From: Terebella lapidaria
Taxonomy: Eukaryota; Annelida; Polychaeta; Terebellida; Terebellidae
Direction of reading: 5' to 3'
DNA length: 64,000 nt
Assembly (NCBI GenBank): GCA_949152475.1
Contig: OX424557.1
Coordinates: 24,923,462-24,987,461 of the forward strand
Position 1 is the first letter of the stretch; the number at the start of each line of letters is the position of its first letter. The notes beneath the pieces were generated by a model. That model worked only from the letters and a program-made list of their open reading frames with translations. It was not told the origin of the DNA and ran no database searches. The position numbers were made by a program, and so were the translations under genes. This document shows, one piece after another, positions 24,538 through 38,920 of the stretch.

Positions 24538-24540
24538 AAA
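23031..24540 (+). repeat. ~871-bp internal repeat pair of element B
   Basis: Two direct copies start near 23031 and 23902. They share ATTTCGATGACCTTGACCTT, a TTCGTAGAGGTCA block, ATATGCAT, a GTTTATGACGTCATTGTGACG block and the AGGTCA clusters. Between them is a variant with TGACGTCACTGTGACGTCA near 23613-23640. A homologous module is in the 1261-bp repeats at 62240 and 63500, showing module exchange between families. Confidence 0.75.
24509..24533 (+). repeat. 3' terminal hairpin of element B
   Basis: 25 nt, arms GTTGACGAATT and AATTCGTCAAC with loop TTT and no mismatch. It differs from the hairpin of the 908-bp unit by only two bases, in left arm and loop, so B and the satellite may share a close terminal ancestor. 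Confidence 0.8.
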
Positions 24541-24541
24541 C

Positions 24542-27500
24542 GGAACTGACCAACATAGTTGTCGAATTTTCAATTCGTCAACTAATAAAGCTCCGCAAGT
24601 AGAAGAGACCCTGCGTATATCCGTTTCATGTACAGGATCTTTGGTTTTTAGATGAATGGTGCTCCCTACGCGTTTTCGTCACCCCCGATAGTGCTGATAT
24701 AAAAGATCCCCTCGCTTGCCACAGATTGTATTTAGACAAGGGTTTTAGGCTTTGTTACATCACTTGTGCATCACTAAGTTGGAAAACCACAGAAATGTTG
24801 CTTTAGACCAGTATTCAGATGCATACAAGGTATATTGTATTACTACGCTACCGAGTGTTGATATTAGAGACGGTACGTGTGCACAGGGGGTAATCGTTTC
24901 CACATCATATTGAATTGTGAACGGGCTGACCAACAGTTTTACCCCAGGTCTCTTTAAGTCCTAATATCTCAGCGAGTTTTCAAGTTATTTTGAAAATAAA
25001 AAGTGCACCTTAAACTAGAAATAACACTGCATTTTTCTACATAAACAGCTTCAAAATTCAATATCCAATGATTTTTTTAAAATTGGATCCAGAAGAAAAT
25101 GAAATGTATCCGTAGAATCCGGAATCCGGATCCGATCCGGATCAAACTTGCAATGTCTGTAGAGGTTGTCATTCTACACATGTGACTAAAATTTCAAGAG
25201 AATTCAATAAAAATTAAACGAGTTATGAATTTTTGAAAAATCGCCCCATGTTAAAGATAGGGATTTTTCGAGTTTTCAAGAATTTTTGATGACGTCATCA
25301 ATAAACCGATTTTCTTCAAAAACTTTCGGTGTCCTTCCTGGGTGAATACCTACCTATCAGAAAAATTTCGTGATGCTCGCACTAAAACTGTGGCCTGTAT
25401 CGTGCAAACAGACAGACAGACAGACAGACAAACAAACAAACAAACAAACGGAACTGACCAACATAGTTGTCGAATTTTCAATTCGTCAACTAATAAAGCT
25501 CCGCAAGTAGAAGAGACCCTGCGTATATCCGTTTCATGTACAGGATCTTTGGTTTTTAGATGAATGGTGCTCCCTACGCGTTTTCGTCACCCCCGATAGT
25601 GCTGATATAAAAGATCCCCTCGCTTGCCACAGATTGTATTTAGACAAGGGTTTTAGGCTTTGTTACATCACTTGTGCATCACTAAGTTGGAAAACCACAG
25701 AAATGTTGCTTTAGACCAGTATTCAGATGCATACAAGGTATATTGTATTACTACGCTACCGAGTGTTGATATTAGAGACGGTACGTGTGCACAGGGGGTA
25801 ATCGTTTCCACATCATATTGAATTGTGAACGGGCTGACCAACAGTTTTACCCCAGGTCTCTTTAAGTCCTAATATCTCAGCGAGTTTTCAAGTTATTTTG
25901 AAAATAAAAAGTGCACCTTAAACTAGAAATAACACTGCATTTTTCTACATAAACAGCTTCAAAATTCAATATCCAATGATTTTTTTAAAATTGGATCCAG
26001 AAGAAAATGAAATGTATCCGTAGAATCCGGAATCCGGATCCGATCCGGATCAAACTTGCAATGTCTGTAGAGGTTGTCATTCTACACATGTGACTAAAAT
26101 TTCAAGAGAATTCAATAAAAATTAAACGAGTTATGAATTTTTGAAAAATCGCCCCATGTTAAAGATAGGGATTTTTCGAGTTTTCAAGAATTTTTGATGA
26201 CGTCATCAATAAACCGATTTTCTTCAAAAACTTTCGGTGTCCTTCCTGGGTGAATACCTACCTATCAGAAAAATTTCGTGATGCTCGCACTAAAACTGTG
26301 GCCTGTATCGTGCAAACAGACAGACAGACAGACAGACAAACAAACAAACAAACAAACGGAACTGACCAACATAGTTGTCGAATTTTCAATTCGTCAACTA
26401 ATAAAGCTCCGCAAGTAGAAGAGACCCTGCGTATATCCGTTTCATGTACAGGATCTTTGGTTTTTAGATGAATGGTGCTCCCTACGCGTTTTCGTCACCC
26501 CCGATAGTGCTGATATAAAAGATCCCCTCGCTTGCCACAGATTGTATTTAGACAAGGGTTTTAGGCTTTGTTACATCACTTGTGCATCACTAAGTTGGAA
26601 AACCACAGAAATGTTGCTTTAGACCAGTATTCAGATGCATACAAGGTATATTGTATTACTACGCTACCGAGTGTTGATATTAGAGACGGTACGTGTGCAC
26701 AGGGGGTAATCGTTTCCACATCATATTGAATTGTGAACGGGCTGACCAACAGTTTTACCCCAGGTCTCTTTAAGTCCTAATATCTCAGCGAGTTTTCAAG
26801 TTATTTTGAAAATAAAAAGTGCACCTTAAACTAGAAATAACACTGCATTTTTCTACATAAACAGCTTCAAAATTCAATATCCAATGATTTTTTTAAAATT
26901 GGATCCAGAAGAAAATGAAATGTATCCGTAGAATCCGGAATCCGGATCCGATCCGGATCAAACTTGCAATGTCTGTAGAGGTTGTCATTCTACACATGTG
27001 ACTAAAATTTCAAGAGAATTCAATAAAAATTAAACGAGTTATGAATTTTTGAAAAATCGCCCCATGTTAAAGATAGGGATTTTTCGAGTTTTCAAGAATT
27101 TTTGATGACGTCATCAATAAACCGATTTTCTTCAAAAACTTTCGGTGTCCTTCCTGGGTGAATACCTACCTATCAGAAAAATTTCGTGATGCTCGCACTA
27201 AAACTGTGGCCTGTATCGTGCAAACAGACAGACAGACAGACAGACAAACAAACAAACAAACAAACGGAACTGACCAACATAGTTGTCGAATTTTCAATTC
27301 GTCAACTAATAAAGCTCCGCAAGTAGAAGAGACCCTGCGTATATCCGTTTCATGTACAGGATCTTTGGTTTTTAGATGAATGGTGCTCCCTACGCGTTTT
27401 CGTCACCCCCGATAGTGCTGATATAAAAGATCCCCTCGCTTGCCACAGATTGTATTTAGACAAGGGTTTTAGGCTTTGTTACATCACTTGTGCATCACTA

Positions 27501-30500
27501 AGTTGGAAAACCACAGAAATGTTGCTTTAGACCAGTATTCAGATGCATACAAGGTATATTGTATTACTACGCTACCGAGTGTTGATATTAGAGACGGTAC
27601 GTGTGCACAGGGGGTAATCGTTTCCACATCATATTGAATTGTGAACGGGCTGACCAACAGTTTTACCCCAGGTCTCTTTAAGTCCTAATATCTCAGCGAG
27701 TTTTCAAGTTATTTTGAAAATAAAAAGTGCACCTTAAACTAGAAATAACACTGCATTTTTCTACATAAACAGCTTCAAAATTCAATATCCAATGATTTTT
27801 TTAAAATTGGATCCAGAAGAAAATGAAATGTATCCGTAGAATCCGGAATCCGGATCCGATCCGGATCAAACTTGCAATGTCTGTAGAGGTTGTCATTCTA
27901 CACATGTGACTAAAATTTCAAGAGAATTCAATAAAAATTAAACGAGTTATGAATTTTTGAAAAATCGCCCCATGTTAAAGATAGGGATTTTTCGAGTTTT
28001 CAAGAATTTTTGATGACGTCATCAATAAACCGATTTTCTTCAAAAACTTTCGGTGTCCTTCCTGGGTGAATACCTACCTATCAGAAAAATTTCGTGATGC
28101 TCGCACTAAAACTGTGGCCTGTATCGTGCAAACAGACAGACAGACAGACAGACAAACAAACAAACAAACAAACGGAACTGACCAACATAGTTGTCGAATT
28201 TTCAATTCGTCAACTAATAAAGCTCCGCAAGTAGAAGAGACCCTGCGTATATCCGTTTCATGTACAGGATCTTTGGTTTTTAGATGAATGGTGCTCCCTA
28301 CGCGTTTTCGTCACCCCCGATAGTGCTGATATAAAAGATCCCCTCGCTTGCCACAGATTGTATTTAGACAAGGGTTTTAGGCTTTGTTACATCACTTGTG
28401 CATCACTAAGTTGGAAAACCACAGAAATGTTGCTTTAGACCAGTATTCAGATGCATACAAGGTATATTGTATTACTACGCTACCGAGTGTTGATATTAGA
28501 GACGGTACGTGTGCACAGGGGGTAATCGTTTCCACATCATATTGAATTGTGAACGGGCTGACCAACAGTTTTACCCCAGGTCTCTTTAAGTCCTAATATC
28601 TCAGCGAGTTTTCAAGTTATTTTGAAAATAAAAAGTGCACCTTAAACTAGAAATAACACTGCATTTTTCTACATAAACAGCTTCAAAATTCAATATCCAA
28701 TGATTTTTTTAAAATTGGATCCAGAAGAAAATGAAATGTATCCGTAGAATCCGGAATCCGGATCCGATCCGGATCAAACTTGCAATGTCTGTAGAGGTTG
28801 TCATTCTACACATGTGACTAAAATTTCAAGAGAATTCAATAAAAATTAAACGAGTTATGAATTTTTGAAAAATCGCCCCATGTTAAAGATAGGGATTTTT
28901 CGAGTTTTCAAGAATTTTTGATGACGTCATCAATAAACCGATTTTCTTCAAAAACTTTCGGTGTCCTTCCTGGGTGAATACCTACCTATCAGAAAAATTT
29001 CGTGATGCTCGCACTAAAACTGTGGCCTGTATCGTGCAAACAGACAGACAGACAGACAGACAAACAAACAAACAAACAAACGGAACTGACCAACATAGTT
29101 GTCGAATTTTCAATTCGTCAACTAATAAAGCTCCGCAAGTAGAAGAGACCCTGCGTATATCCGTTTCATGTACAGGATCTTTGGTTTTTAGATGAATGGT
29201 GCTCCCTACGCGTTTTCGTCACCCCCGATAGTGCTGATATAAAAGATCCCCTCGCTTGCCACAGATTGTATTTAGACAAGGGTTTTAGGCTTTGTTACAT
29301 CACTTGTGCATCACTAAGTTGGAAAACCACAGAAATGTTGCTTTAGACCAGTATTCAGATGCATACAAGGTATATTGTATTACTACGCTACCGAGTGTTG
29401 ATATTAGAGACGGTACGTGTGCACAGGGGGTAATCGTTTCCACATCATATTGAATTGTGAACGGGCTGACCAACAGTTTTACCCCAGGTCTCTTTAAGTC
29501 CTAATATCTCAGCGAGTTTTCAAGTTATTTTGAAAATAAAAAGTGCACCTTAAACTAGAAATAACACTGCATTTTTCTACATAAACAGCTTCAAAATTCA
29601 ATATCCAATGATTTTTTTAAAATTGGATCCAGAAGAAAATGAAATGTATCCGTAGAATCCGGAATCCGGATCCGATCCGGATCAAACTTGCAATGTCTGT
29701 AGAGGTTGTCATTCTACACATGTGACTAAAATTTCAAGAGAATTCAATAAAAATTAAACGAGTTATGAATTTTTGAAAAATCGCCCCATGTTAAAGATAG
29801 GGATTTTTCGAGTTTTCAAGAATTTTTGATGACGTCATCAATAAACCGATTTTCTTCAAAAACTTTCGGTGTCCTTCCTGGGTGAATACCTACCTATCAG
29901 AAAAATTTCGTGATGCTCGCACTAAAACTGTGGCCTGTATCGTGCAAACAGACAGACAGACAGACAGACAAACAAACAAACAAACAAACGGAACTGACCA
30001 ACATAGTTGTCGAATTTTCAATTCGTCAACTAATAAAGCTCCGCAAGTAGAAGAGACCCTGCGTATATCCGTTTCATGTACAGGATCTTTGGTTTTTAGA
30101 TGAATGGTGCTCCCTACGCGTTTTCGTCACCCCCGATAGTGCTGATATAAAAGATCCCCTCGCTTGCCACAGATTGTATTTAGACAAGGGTTTTAGGCTT
30201 TGTTACATCACTTGTGCATCACTAAGTTGGAAAACCACAGAAATGTTGCTTTAGACCAGTATTCAGATGCATACAAGGTATATTGTATTACTACGCTACC
30301 GAGTGTTGATATTAGAGACGGTACGTGTGCACAGGGGGTAATCGTTTCCACATCATATTGAATTGTGAACGGGCTGACCAACAGTTTTACCCCAGGTCTC
30401 TTTAAGTCCTAATATCTCAGCGAGTTTTCAAGTTATTTTGAAAATAAAAAGTGCACCTTAAACTAGAAATAACACTGCATTTTTCTACATAAACAGCTTC

Positions 30501-31763
30501 AAAATTCAATATCCAATGATTTTTTTAAAATTGGATCCAGAAGAAAATGAAATGTATCCGTAGAATCCGGAATCCGGATCCGATCCGGATCAAACTTGCA
30601 ATGTCTGTAGAGGTTGTCATTCTACACATGTGACTAAAATTTCAAGAGAATTCAATAAAAATTAAACGAGTTATGAATTTTTGAAAAATCGCCCCATGTT
30701 AAAGATAGGGATTTTTCGAGTTTTCAAGAATTTTTGATGACGTCATCAATAAACCGATTTTCTTCAAAAACTTTCGGTGTCCTTCCTGGGTGAATACCTA
30801 CCTATCAGAAAAATTTCGTGATGCTCGCACTAAAACTGTGGCCTGTATCGTGCAAACAGACAGACAGACAGACAGACAAACAAACAAACAAACAAACGGA
30901 ACTGACCAACATAGTTGTCGAATTTTCAATTCGTCAACTAATAAAGCTCCGCAAGTAGAAGAGACCCTGCGTATATCCGTTTCATGTACAGGATCTTTGG
31001 TTTTTAGATGAATGGTGCTCCCTACGCGTTTTCGTCACCCCCGATAGTGCTGATATAAAAGATCCCCTCGCTTGCCACAGATTGTATTTAGACAAGGGTT
31101 TTAGGCTTTGTTACATCACTTGTGCATCACTAAGTTGGAAAACCACAGAAATGTTGCTTTAGACCAGTATTCAGATGCATACAAGGTATATTGTATTACT
31201 ACGCTACCGAGTGTTGATATTAGAGACGGTACGTGTGCACAGGGGGTAATCGTTTCCACATCATATTGAATTGTGAACGGGCTGACCAACAGTTTTACCC
31301 CAGGTCTCTTTAAGTCCTAATATCTCAGCGAGTTTTCAAGTTATTTTGAAAATAAAAAGTGCACCTTAAACTAGAAATAACACTGCATTTTTCTACATAA
31401 ACAGCTTCAAAATTCAATATCCAATGATTTTTTTAAAATTGGATCCAGAAGAAAATGAAATGTATCCGTAGAATCCGGAATCCGGATCCGATCCGGATCA
31501 AACTTGCAATGTCTGTAGAGGTTGTCATTCTACACATGTGACTAAAATTTCAAGAGAATTCAATAAAAATTAAACGAGTTATGAATTTTTGAAAAATCGC
31601 CCCATGTTAAAGATAGGGATTTTTCGAGTTTTCAAGAATTTTTGATGACGTCATCAATAAACCGATTTTCTTCAAAAACTTTCGGTGTCCTTCCTGGGTG
31701 AATACCTACCTATCAGAAAAATTTCGTGATGCTCGCACTAAAACTGTGGCCTGTATCGTGCAA

Positions 31764-31794
<31 letters not shown>

Positions 31795-33621
31795 AACAAA
31801 CAAACAAACGGAACTGACCAACATAGTTGTCGAATTTTCAATTCGTCAACTAATAAAGCTCCGCAAGTAGAAGAGACCCTGCGTATATCCGTTTCATGTA
31901 CAGGATCTTTGGTTTTTAGATGAATGGTGCTCCCTACGCGTTTTCGTCACCCCCGATAGTGCTGATATAAAAGATCCCCTCGCTTGCCACAGATTGTATT
32001 TAGACAAGGGTTTTAGGCTTTGTTACATCACTTGTGCATCACTAAGTTGGAAAACCACAGAAATGTTGCTTTAGACCAGTATTCAGATGCATACAAGGTA
32101 TATTGTATTACTACGCTACCGAGTGTTGATATTAGAGACGGTACGTGTGCACAGGGGGTAATCGTTTCCACATCATATTGAATTGTGAACGGGCTGACCA
32201 ACAGTTTTACCCCAGGTCTCTTTAAGTCCTAATATCTCAGCGAGTTTTCAAGTTATTTTGAAAATAAAAAGTGCACCTTAAACTAGAAATAACACTGCAT
32301 TTTTCTACATAAACAGCTTCAAAATTCAATATCCAATGATTTTTTTAAAATTGGATCCAGAAGAAAATGAAATGTATCCGTAGAATCCGGAATCCGGATC
32401 CGATCCGGATCAAACTTGCAATGTCTGTAGAGGTTGTCATTCTACACATGTGACTAAAATTTCAAGAGAATTCAATAAAAATTAAACGAGTTATGAATTT
32501 TTGAAAAATCGCCCCATGTTAAAGATAGGGATTTTTCGAGTTTTCAAGAATTTTTGATGACGTCATCAATAAACCGATTTTCTTCAAAAACTTTCGGTGT
32601 CCTTCCTGGGTGAATACCTACCTATCAGAAAAATTTCGTGATGCTCGCACTAAAACTGTGGCCTGTATCGTGCAAACAGACAGACAGACAGACAGACAAA
32701 CAAACAAACAAACAAACGGAACTGACCAACATAGTTGTCGAATTTTCAATTCGTCAACTAATAAAGCTCCGCAAGTAGAAGAGACCCTGCGTATATCCGT
32801 TTCATGTACAGGATCTTTGGTTTTTAGATGAATGGTGCTCCCTACGCGTTTTCGTCACCCCCGATAGTGCTGATATAAAAGATCCCCTCGCTTGCCACAG
32901 ATTGTATTTAGACAAGGGTTTTAGGCTTTGTTACATCACTTGTGCATCACTAAGTTGGAAAACCACAGAAATGTTGCTTTAGACCAGTATTCAGATGCAT
33001 ACAAGGTATATTGTATTACTACGCTACCGAGTGTTGATATTAGAGACGGTACGTGTGCACAGGGGGTAATCGTTTCCACATCATATTGAATTGTGAACGG
33101 GCTGACCAACAGTTTTACCCCAGGTCTCTTTAAGTCCTAATATCTCAGCGAGTTTTCAAGTTATTTTGAAAATAAAAAGTGCACCTTAAACTAGAAATAA
33201 CACTGCATTTTTCTACATAAACAGCTTCAAAATTCAATATCCAATGATTTTTTTAAAATTGGATCCAGAAGAAAATGAAATGTATCCGTAGAATCCGGAA
33301 TCCGGATCCGATCCGGATCAAACTTGCAATGTCTGTAGAGGTTGTCATTCTACACATGTGACTAAAATTTCAAGAGAATTCAATAAAAATTAAACGAGTT
33401 ATGAATTTTTGAAAAATCGCCCCATGTTAAAGATAGGGATTTTTCGAGTTTTCAAGAATTTTTGATGACGTCATCAATAAACCGATTTTCTTCAAAAACT
33501 TTCGGTGTCCTTCCTGGGTGAATACCTACCTATCAGAAAAATTTCGTGATGCTCGCACTAAAACTGTGGCCTGTATCGTGCAAACAGACAGACAGACAGA
33601 CAGACAAACAAACAAACAAAC
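24542..33621 (+). repeat. 908-bp satellite block 4 (10 units)
   Basis: Units start at 24542, 25450, 26358, 27266, 28174, 29082, 29990, 30898, 31810 and 32718. The unit 30898-31809 is 912 bp, with (AGAC)6. The last unit ends with (AAAC)4 at element B'. No substitution was seen among the units. Confidence 0.95.
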
Positions 33622-35966
33622 GAGGGGCCATAGGCCCGGCAGTTGACGAATTAGGAAGGTTACCGGACAATATATGTTTTAGATATATGTTTTAGTGAGA
33701 TATTAGCCATTTTGTGCTCTGACCTCAATTTTCATATCATGAGAAGATATAACATATATCATTTCCTATACATGTATGTCCAAAGCTGTGAAGGCGATAA
33801 AAAGCGATATATTAGCCACATTGTGCTCTGACCTTGAAAATGAGGTCGAAGGTCAAATGTCAAGGTCAAGGTCACAGAAGATAGAACTCGAGTTAATCTA
33901 CAATATGAACTTGGTTTGAAGTCTCTAGGGCGATTAGAACCGAAGTTATGGCCATTTATGTGTTTTCGACACTTTATGTGACCTTGACCTTGACCTTTGA
34001 CCTAGGGTCCCCAAATTTCACCCATTTGCAAGTATATACATAAGCATTTTATACATACAATTTGGTCATGATACGTCCAAAACTGTGGCTTGTAGAGCGG
34101 TAATATACGAAGAACAAACTAGATTTTGATGATAACAATAGAATGCAAAGCAGTTTTTCCGTTGCCATGGCAACATTTTTCAGGCGAATTTGACTAAAAT
34201 CAATGGGTGCCTGGCTTTGAGCCTAAAAAGTGTTCCCATAAAGTTTGGTGATGATCCGACCTAAACTGTGATATGTTTCAGTTAGTTTGAAAATTTGACC
34301 TTGAAGTTTTGAATGTGTCCTCATTTTTGCGACCAAGTTCAAGGTCAATTATAAAATTGACATGTACATATGGTTACCATGCCTCTTCTGAATGATATGG
34401 TTCAAATTTTATGAGACTACAATGATTCAAGCAGATGTTGTAACCGAAAAGGTGTTTTTCTAGGATTTCGATGACCTTGACCTTGACCTTTGACCTTTGT
34501 ATTTCAATTCGTAGAGGTCAATGCTGTTAATATGCATGTCAAGTTTCAAGATATTCCATAAAGTATTGATGCTGTTATGGCCTTTTGAAATTTCGGTAAT
34601 TTGACGTTTATGACGTCATTGTGACGTGAGTGTACGTCGCAGCGCCGAAAATAAGGTATCACTGCAATCAGGGGCCCAAGACCTTTCCAACGATATACTA
34701 CTCGATATGATTCGCTGACCTTCGTACCTGACCTTGACATTCACCTCATGGCAAACTCTCAAGGTCAAGATCAAATGCCGAGGTCAAGGTCACAGAAGAT
34801 AGAACTCGAGTTTATCTACAATATGAACTTGGTTTGAAGTCTCTAGCACAAATAGAACCGGAGTTATGGCCACTTATGTGTTTTTAACATTTTGCGTGAC
34901 CTTGACCTTGACTTTGGATCTTGAGTCACAAAAATTGTGCATTGTCTGTGCATGAATATATATATTGTATCTGTAAAATTTCATCAGAATCAAACAAAAT
35001 TTGTGGACACTATGACCGTTTGAAATTTTGAAAAATTAACGTTTATGACGTCACTGTGACGTCAATAAACGTCACAGCTCAAAACTGATGAAAAGGTATG
35101 TACCAGGGAATCAAGACCTTTCATTTGATGTACTACTTGATAGGTTTCAGTTAGTTTTAAAATTTGACCTTGAAGTTCTCCTCATATGACCTTATTTTCC
35201 TGACCAAGTTCAAGGTCAATCATGAAATTGACATATAGGTTCGATTACTATACCTCTTCTGAACGATATGCTTCAAATTTCATGAACCTACGACAATTCA
35301 AACGGATGTTATTACCGGAAACGTGTTTTTCTGGGATTTCGATGACCTTGACCTTGACCTTTGACCTTTGCACTTAAATTCGTAGAGGTCATTGCTGTCA
35401 GTATGCATATCAAGTTTCAAGAGATTCCATATAGTATTGACGATGTGATGGCCTTTTGAAATTTCGGGAATTTGACGTTTATGACGTCATTGTGACGTCA
35501 GTGTACGTCGCAGTGCCGAAAATAGGGTATCACTGCGATCAGGGGGTCAAGACCTTTCCAATGATATATTACTCGATATGCTGCGCTGATCTTCGTACTT
35601 GACCTTGACTTCGACCTGGGGCAAACTTCTCAAGGTCAAGGTCAAATGTCAAGGTCAAGGTCACAGACGATAGAACTCGAGTGTATCTACAATATGCACT
35701 TGGTTAGAAGTCTCTAGAACGATTAGAACCGGAGTTATGACCACTTATGTGTTTTCAACGTTTTGTGTGACCTTGACCTTGACCTTTGACTTAGGGTCAC
35801 CAAAATTCACCGGTTTCCAGGTATATACCTAGGCATTGTATCCATACGATTTGGTGATGATCCGGCCAAAACTGTGGCCTGTAACGTGCAAACAGACAAA
35901 CAAACAGACAAACAGACAAACCGAACTGACCAACATAGTTGACGAATTTTTAATTCGTCAACTAAC
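33622..35966 (+). mobile_element. Element B', second copy of element B
   Basis: Same 5' end (GAGGGG, palindrome 33626-33636, GTTGACGAATT at 33642-33652) and same 3' hairpin (35938-35962) as B. It is slightly shorter because of small indels, for example in the TATATATA run near the start and in the number of TGACCT copies. Point differences are scattered at around 1%. It sits at the same place in the host tract as B: (AAAC)4 to its left and one AAAC to its right. Confidence 0.7.
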
Positions 35967-35970
35967 AAAC

Positions 35971-37778
35971 GGAACTGACCAACATAGTTGTCGAATTTTC
36001 AATTCGTCAACTAATAAAGCTCCGCAAGTAGAAGAGACCCTGCGTATATCCGTTTCATGTACAGGATCTTTGGTTTTTAGATGAATGGTGCTCCCTACGC
36101 ATTTTCGTCACCCCCGATAGTGCTGATATAAAAGATCCCCTCGCTTGCCACAGATTGTATTTAGACAAGGGTTTTAGGCTTTGTTACATCACTTGTGCAT
36201 CACTAAGTTGGAAAACCACAGAAATGTTGCTTTAGACCAGTATTCAGATGCATACAAGGTATATTGTATTACTACGCTACCGAGTGTTGATATTAGAGAC
36301 GGTACGTGTGCACAGGGGGTAATCGTTTCCACATCATATTGAATTGTGAACGGGCTGACCAACAGTTTTACCCCAGGTCTCTTTAAGTCCTAATATCTCA
36401 GCGAGTTTTCAAGTTATTTTGAAAATAAAAAGTGCACCTTAAACTAGAAATAACACTGCATTTTTCTACATAAACAGCTTCAAAATTCAATATCCAATGA
36501 TTTTTTTAAAATTGGATCCAGAAGAAAATGAAATGTATCCGTAGAATCCGGAATCCGGATCCGATCCGGATCAAACTTGCAATGTCTGTAGAGGTTGTCA
36601 TTCTACACATGTGACTAAAATTTCAAGAGAATTCAATAAAAATTAAACGAGTTATGAATTTTTGAAAAATCGCCCCATGTTAAAGATAGGGATTTTTCGA
36701 GTTTTCAAGAATTTTTGATGACGTCATCAATAAACCGATTTTCTTCAAAAACTTTCGGTGTCCTTCCTGGGTGAATACCTACCTATCAGAAAAATTTCGT
36801 GATGCTCGCACTAAAACTGTGGCCTGTATCGTGCAAACAGACAGACAGACAGACAGACAAACAAACAAACAAACAAACGGAACTGACCAACATAGTTGTC
36901 GAATTTTCAATTCGTCAACTAATAAAGCTCCGCAAGTAGAAGAGACCCTGCGTATATCCGTTTCATGTACAGGATCTTTGGTTTTTAGATGAATGGTGCT
37001 CCCTACGCGTTTTCGTCACCCCCGATAGTGCTGATATAAAAGATCCCCTCGCTTGCCACAGATTGTATTTAGACAAGGGTTTTAGGCTTTGTTACATCAC
37101 TTGTGCATCACTAAGTTGGAAAACCACAGAAATGTTGCTTTAGACCAGTATTCAGATGCATACAAGGTATATTGTATTACTACGCTACCGAGTGTTGATA
37201 TTAGAGACGGTACGTGTGCACAGGGGGTAATCGTTTCCACATCATATTGAATTGTGAACGGGCTGACCAACAGTTTTACCCCAGGTCTCTTTAAGTCCTA
37301 ATATCTCAGCGAGTTTTCAAGTTATTTTGAAAATAAAAAGTGCACCTTAAACTAGAAATAACACTGCATTTTTCTACATAAACAGCTTCAAAATTCAATA
37401 TCCAATGATTTTTTTAAAATTGGATCCAGAAGAAAATGAAATGTATCCGTAGAATCCGGAATCCGGATCCGATCCGGATCAAACTTGCAATGTCTGTAGA
37501 GGTTGTCATTCTACACATGTGACTAAAATTTCAAGAGAATTCAATAAAAATTAAACGAGTTATGAATTTTTGAAAAATCGCCCCATGTTAAAGATAGGGA
37601 TTTTTCGAGTTTTCAAGAATTTTTGATGACGTCATCAATAAACCGATTTTCTTCAAAAACTTTCGGTGTCCTTCCTGGGTGAATACCTACCTATCAGAAA
37701 AATTTCGTGATGCTCGCACTAAAACTGTGGCCTGTATCGTGCAAACAGACAGACAGACAGACAGACAAACAAACAAAC
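35971..37778 (+). repeat. 908-bp satellite block 5 (2 units)
   Basis: Units start at 35971 and 36879. The first has one substitution, A at 36101 in CTACGCATTTTCG where the other units have G. The second ends with (AAAC)3 where element A' begins, 8 bp short. Confidence 0.95.
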
Positions 37779-38733
37779 AAAAAATCGGCCATAGGCCAAC
37801 ACTTGACGAAAATCTACACATTTGTTTACATTCAAAACATTTACTCATTATTTACACATTTATGGCATCCCCTGACAACATATAGCATTGGAAACTGAAC
37901 CATTTGAAACATCTAGTTTGCGTATGTATCAACATAATATATTACCTCTAACCATGCTAACGGCACAAAATTTTGATGATGCCACTACTAAAAAACCTAA
38001 AATATATCAAAATTACAAAAATCCAAAAACAAATATCGATAGCCTAAAAATGAGCGAATAACAAACAGCAAATATTCCCGCACAAATATGAAATTACATT
38101 GACAACAAGTAAACAAAACAAATAGAGAGGCTTAGACATGTGGCGATTGCACAGCCCTAAATTATGACCTAATAATTGCTTGTCTTCTTTTTATCAATGT
38201 TTTTTATATTAACAAACAGTTGTAATTAGGTCATATTTTAAGGCTATGAAGAATGGAGTTAACACAAACGCGTTATGACAAAAACATGCATCGCTCGATC
38301 ATAATGAAACCAATGAGACCCTGTAAAATGACACGATACAGTGTTTAATCTGGGCCATTCGCCATGCAACTTACCAGACCCCCAATCCCACATGCATCAT
38401 ATGAAGCAGACAAATCATCTGGTACACGCCTTTTGTCATGCATTTGTTAGCAGCTAATACCACAGATCATTCACAGTTGTGGCCGTAATGCTGAATTTAA
38501 AGCGGCTTGTAACTTTAAATATAAAGAACAAACTAGATTTTGATGATACCACTAGAAAGCCCGATAAAATAGTTTGTCGCTATTCGTGGAACAGTGTTTT
38601 TTCCTTCAAAGGTGATCATTATAATTCGAAACAATAGAATTACATAAAGCATGGCAGGTTTGGGATGCTTACAAGACCACCCAGAAACAGAAAAAGTCAT
38701 TTGGAATTGAATTTTAGAAGAAAAAAAAATGAG

Positions 38734-38805
38734 TCAACAGTGAGAATCGAACCACTGACCCCTCGCACACATACCTAACGCCTCTACTGACTACGCCATT
38801 CTGTT
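38734..38805 (-). repeat. tRNA-derived SINE-like segment in element A'
   Basis: Homologue of 13555-13625. The B box (plus 38742-38753) is unchanged; the A box (plus 38781-38798) has one substitution (CTACGCC against CTGCGCC). It is carried as part of element A, not as a separate insertion. Confidence 0.55.
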
Positions 38806-38920
38806 CAATGAAACTCAACACGTGTAAAGTATAGTGCGTAGGAGAGACTTCGCTCAGGATAAACACTGAATTGTGCCATGGCTGTACATTGGACTGGGAG
38901 TGTGCAGAATTCGATCGGGA

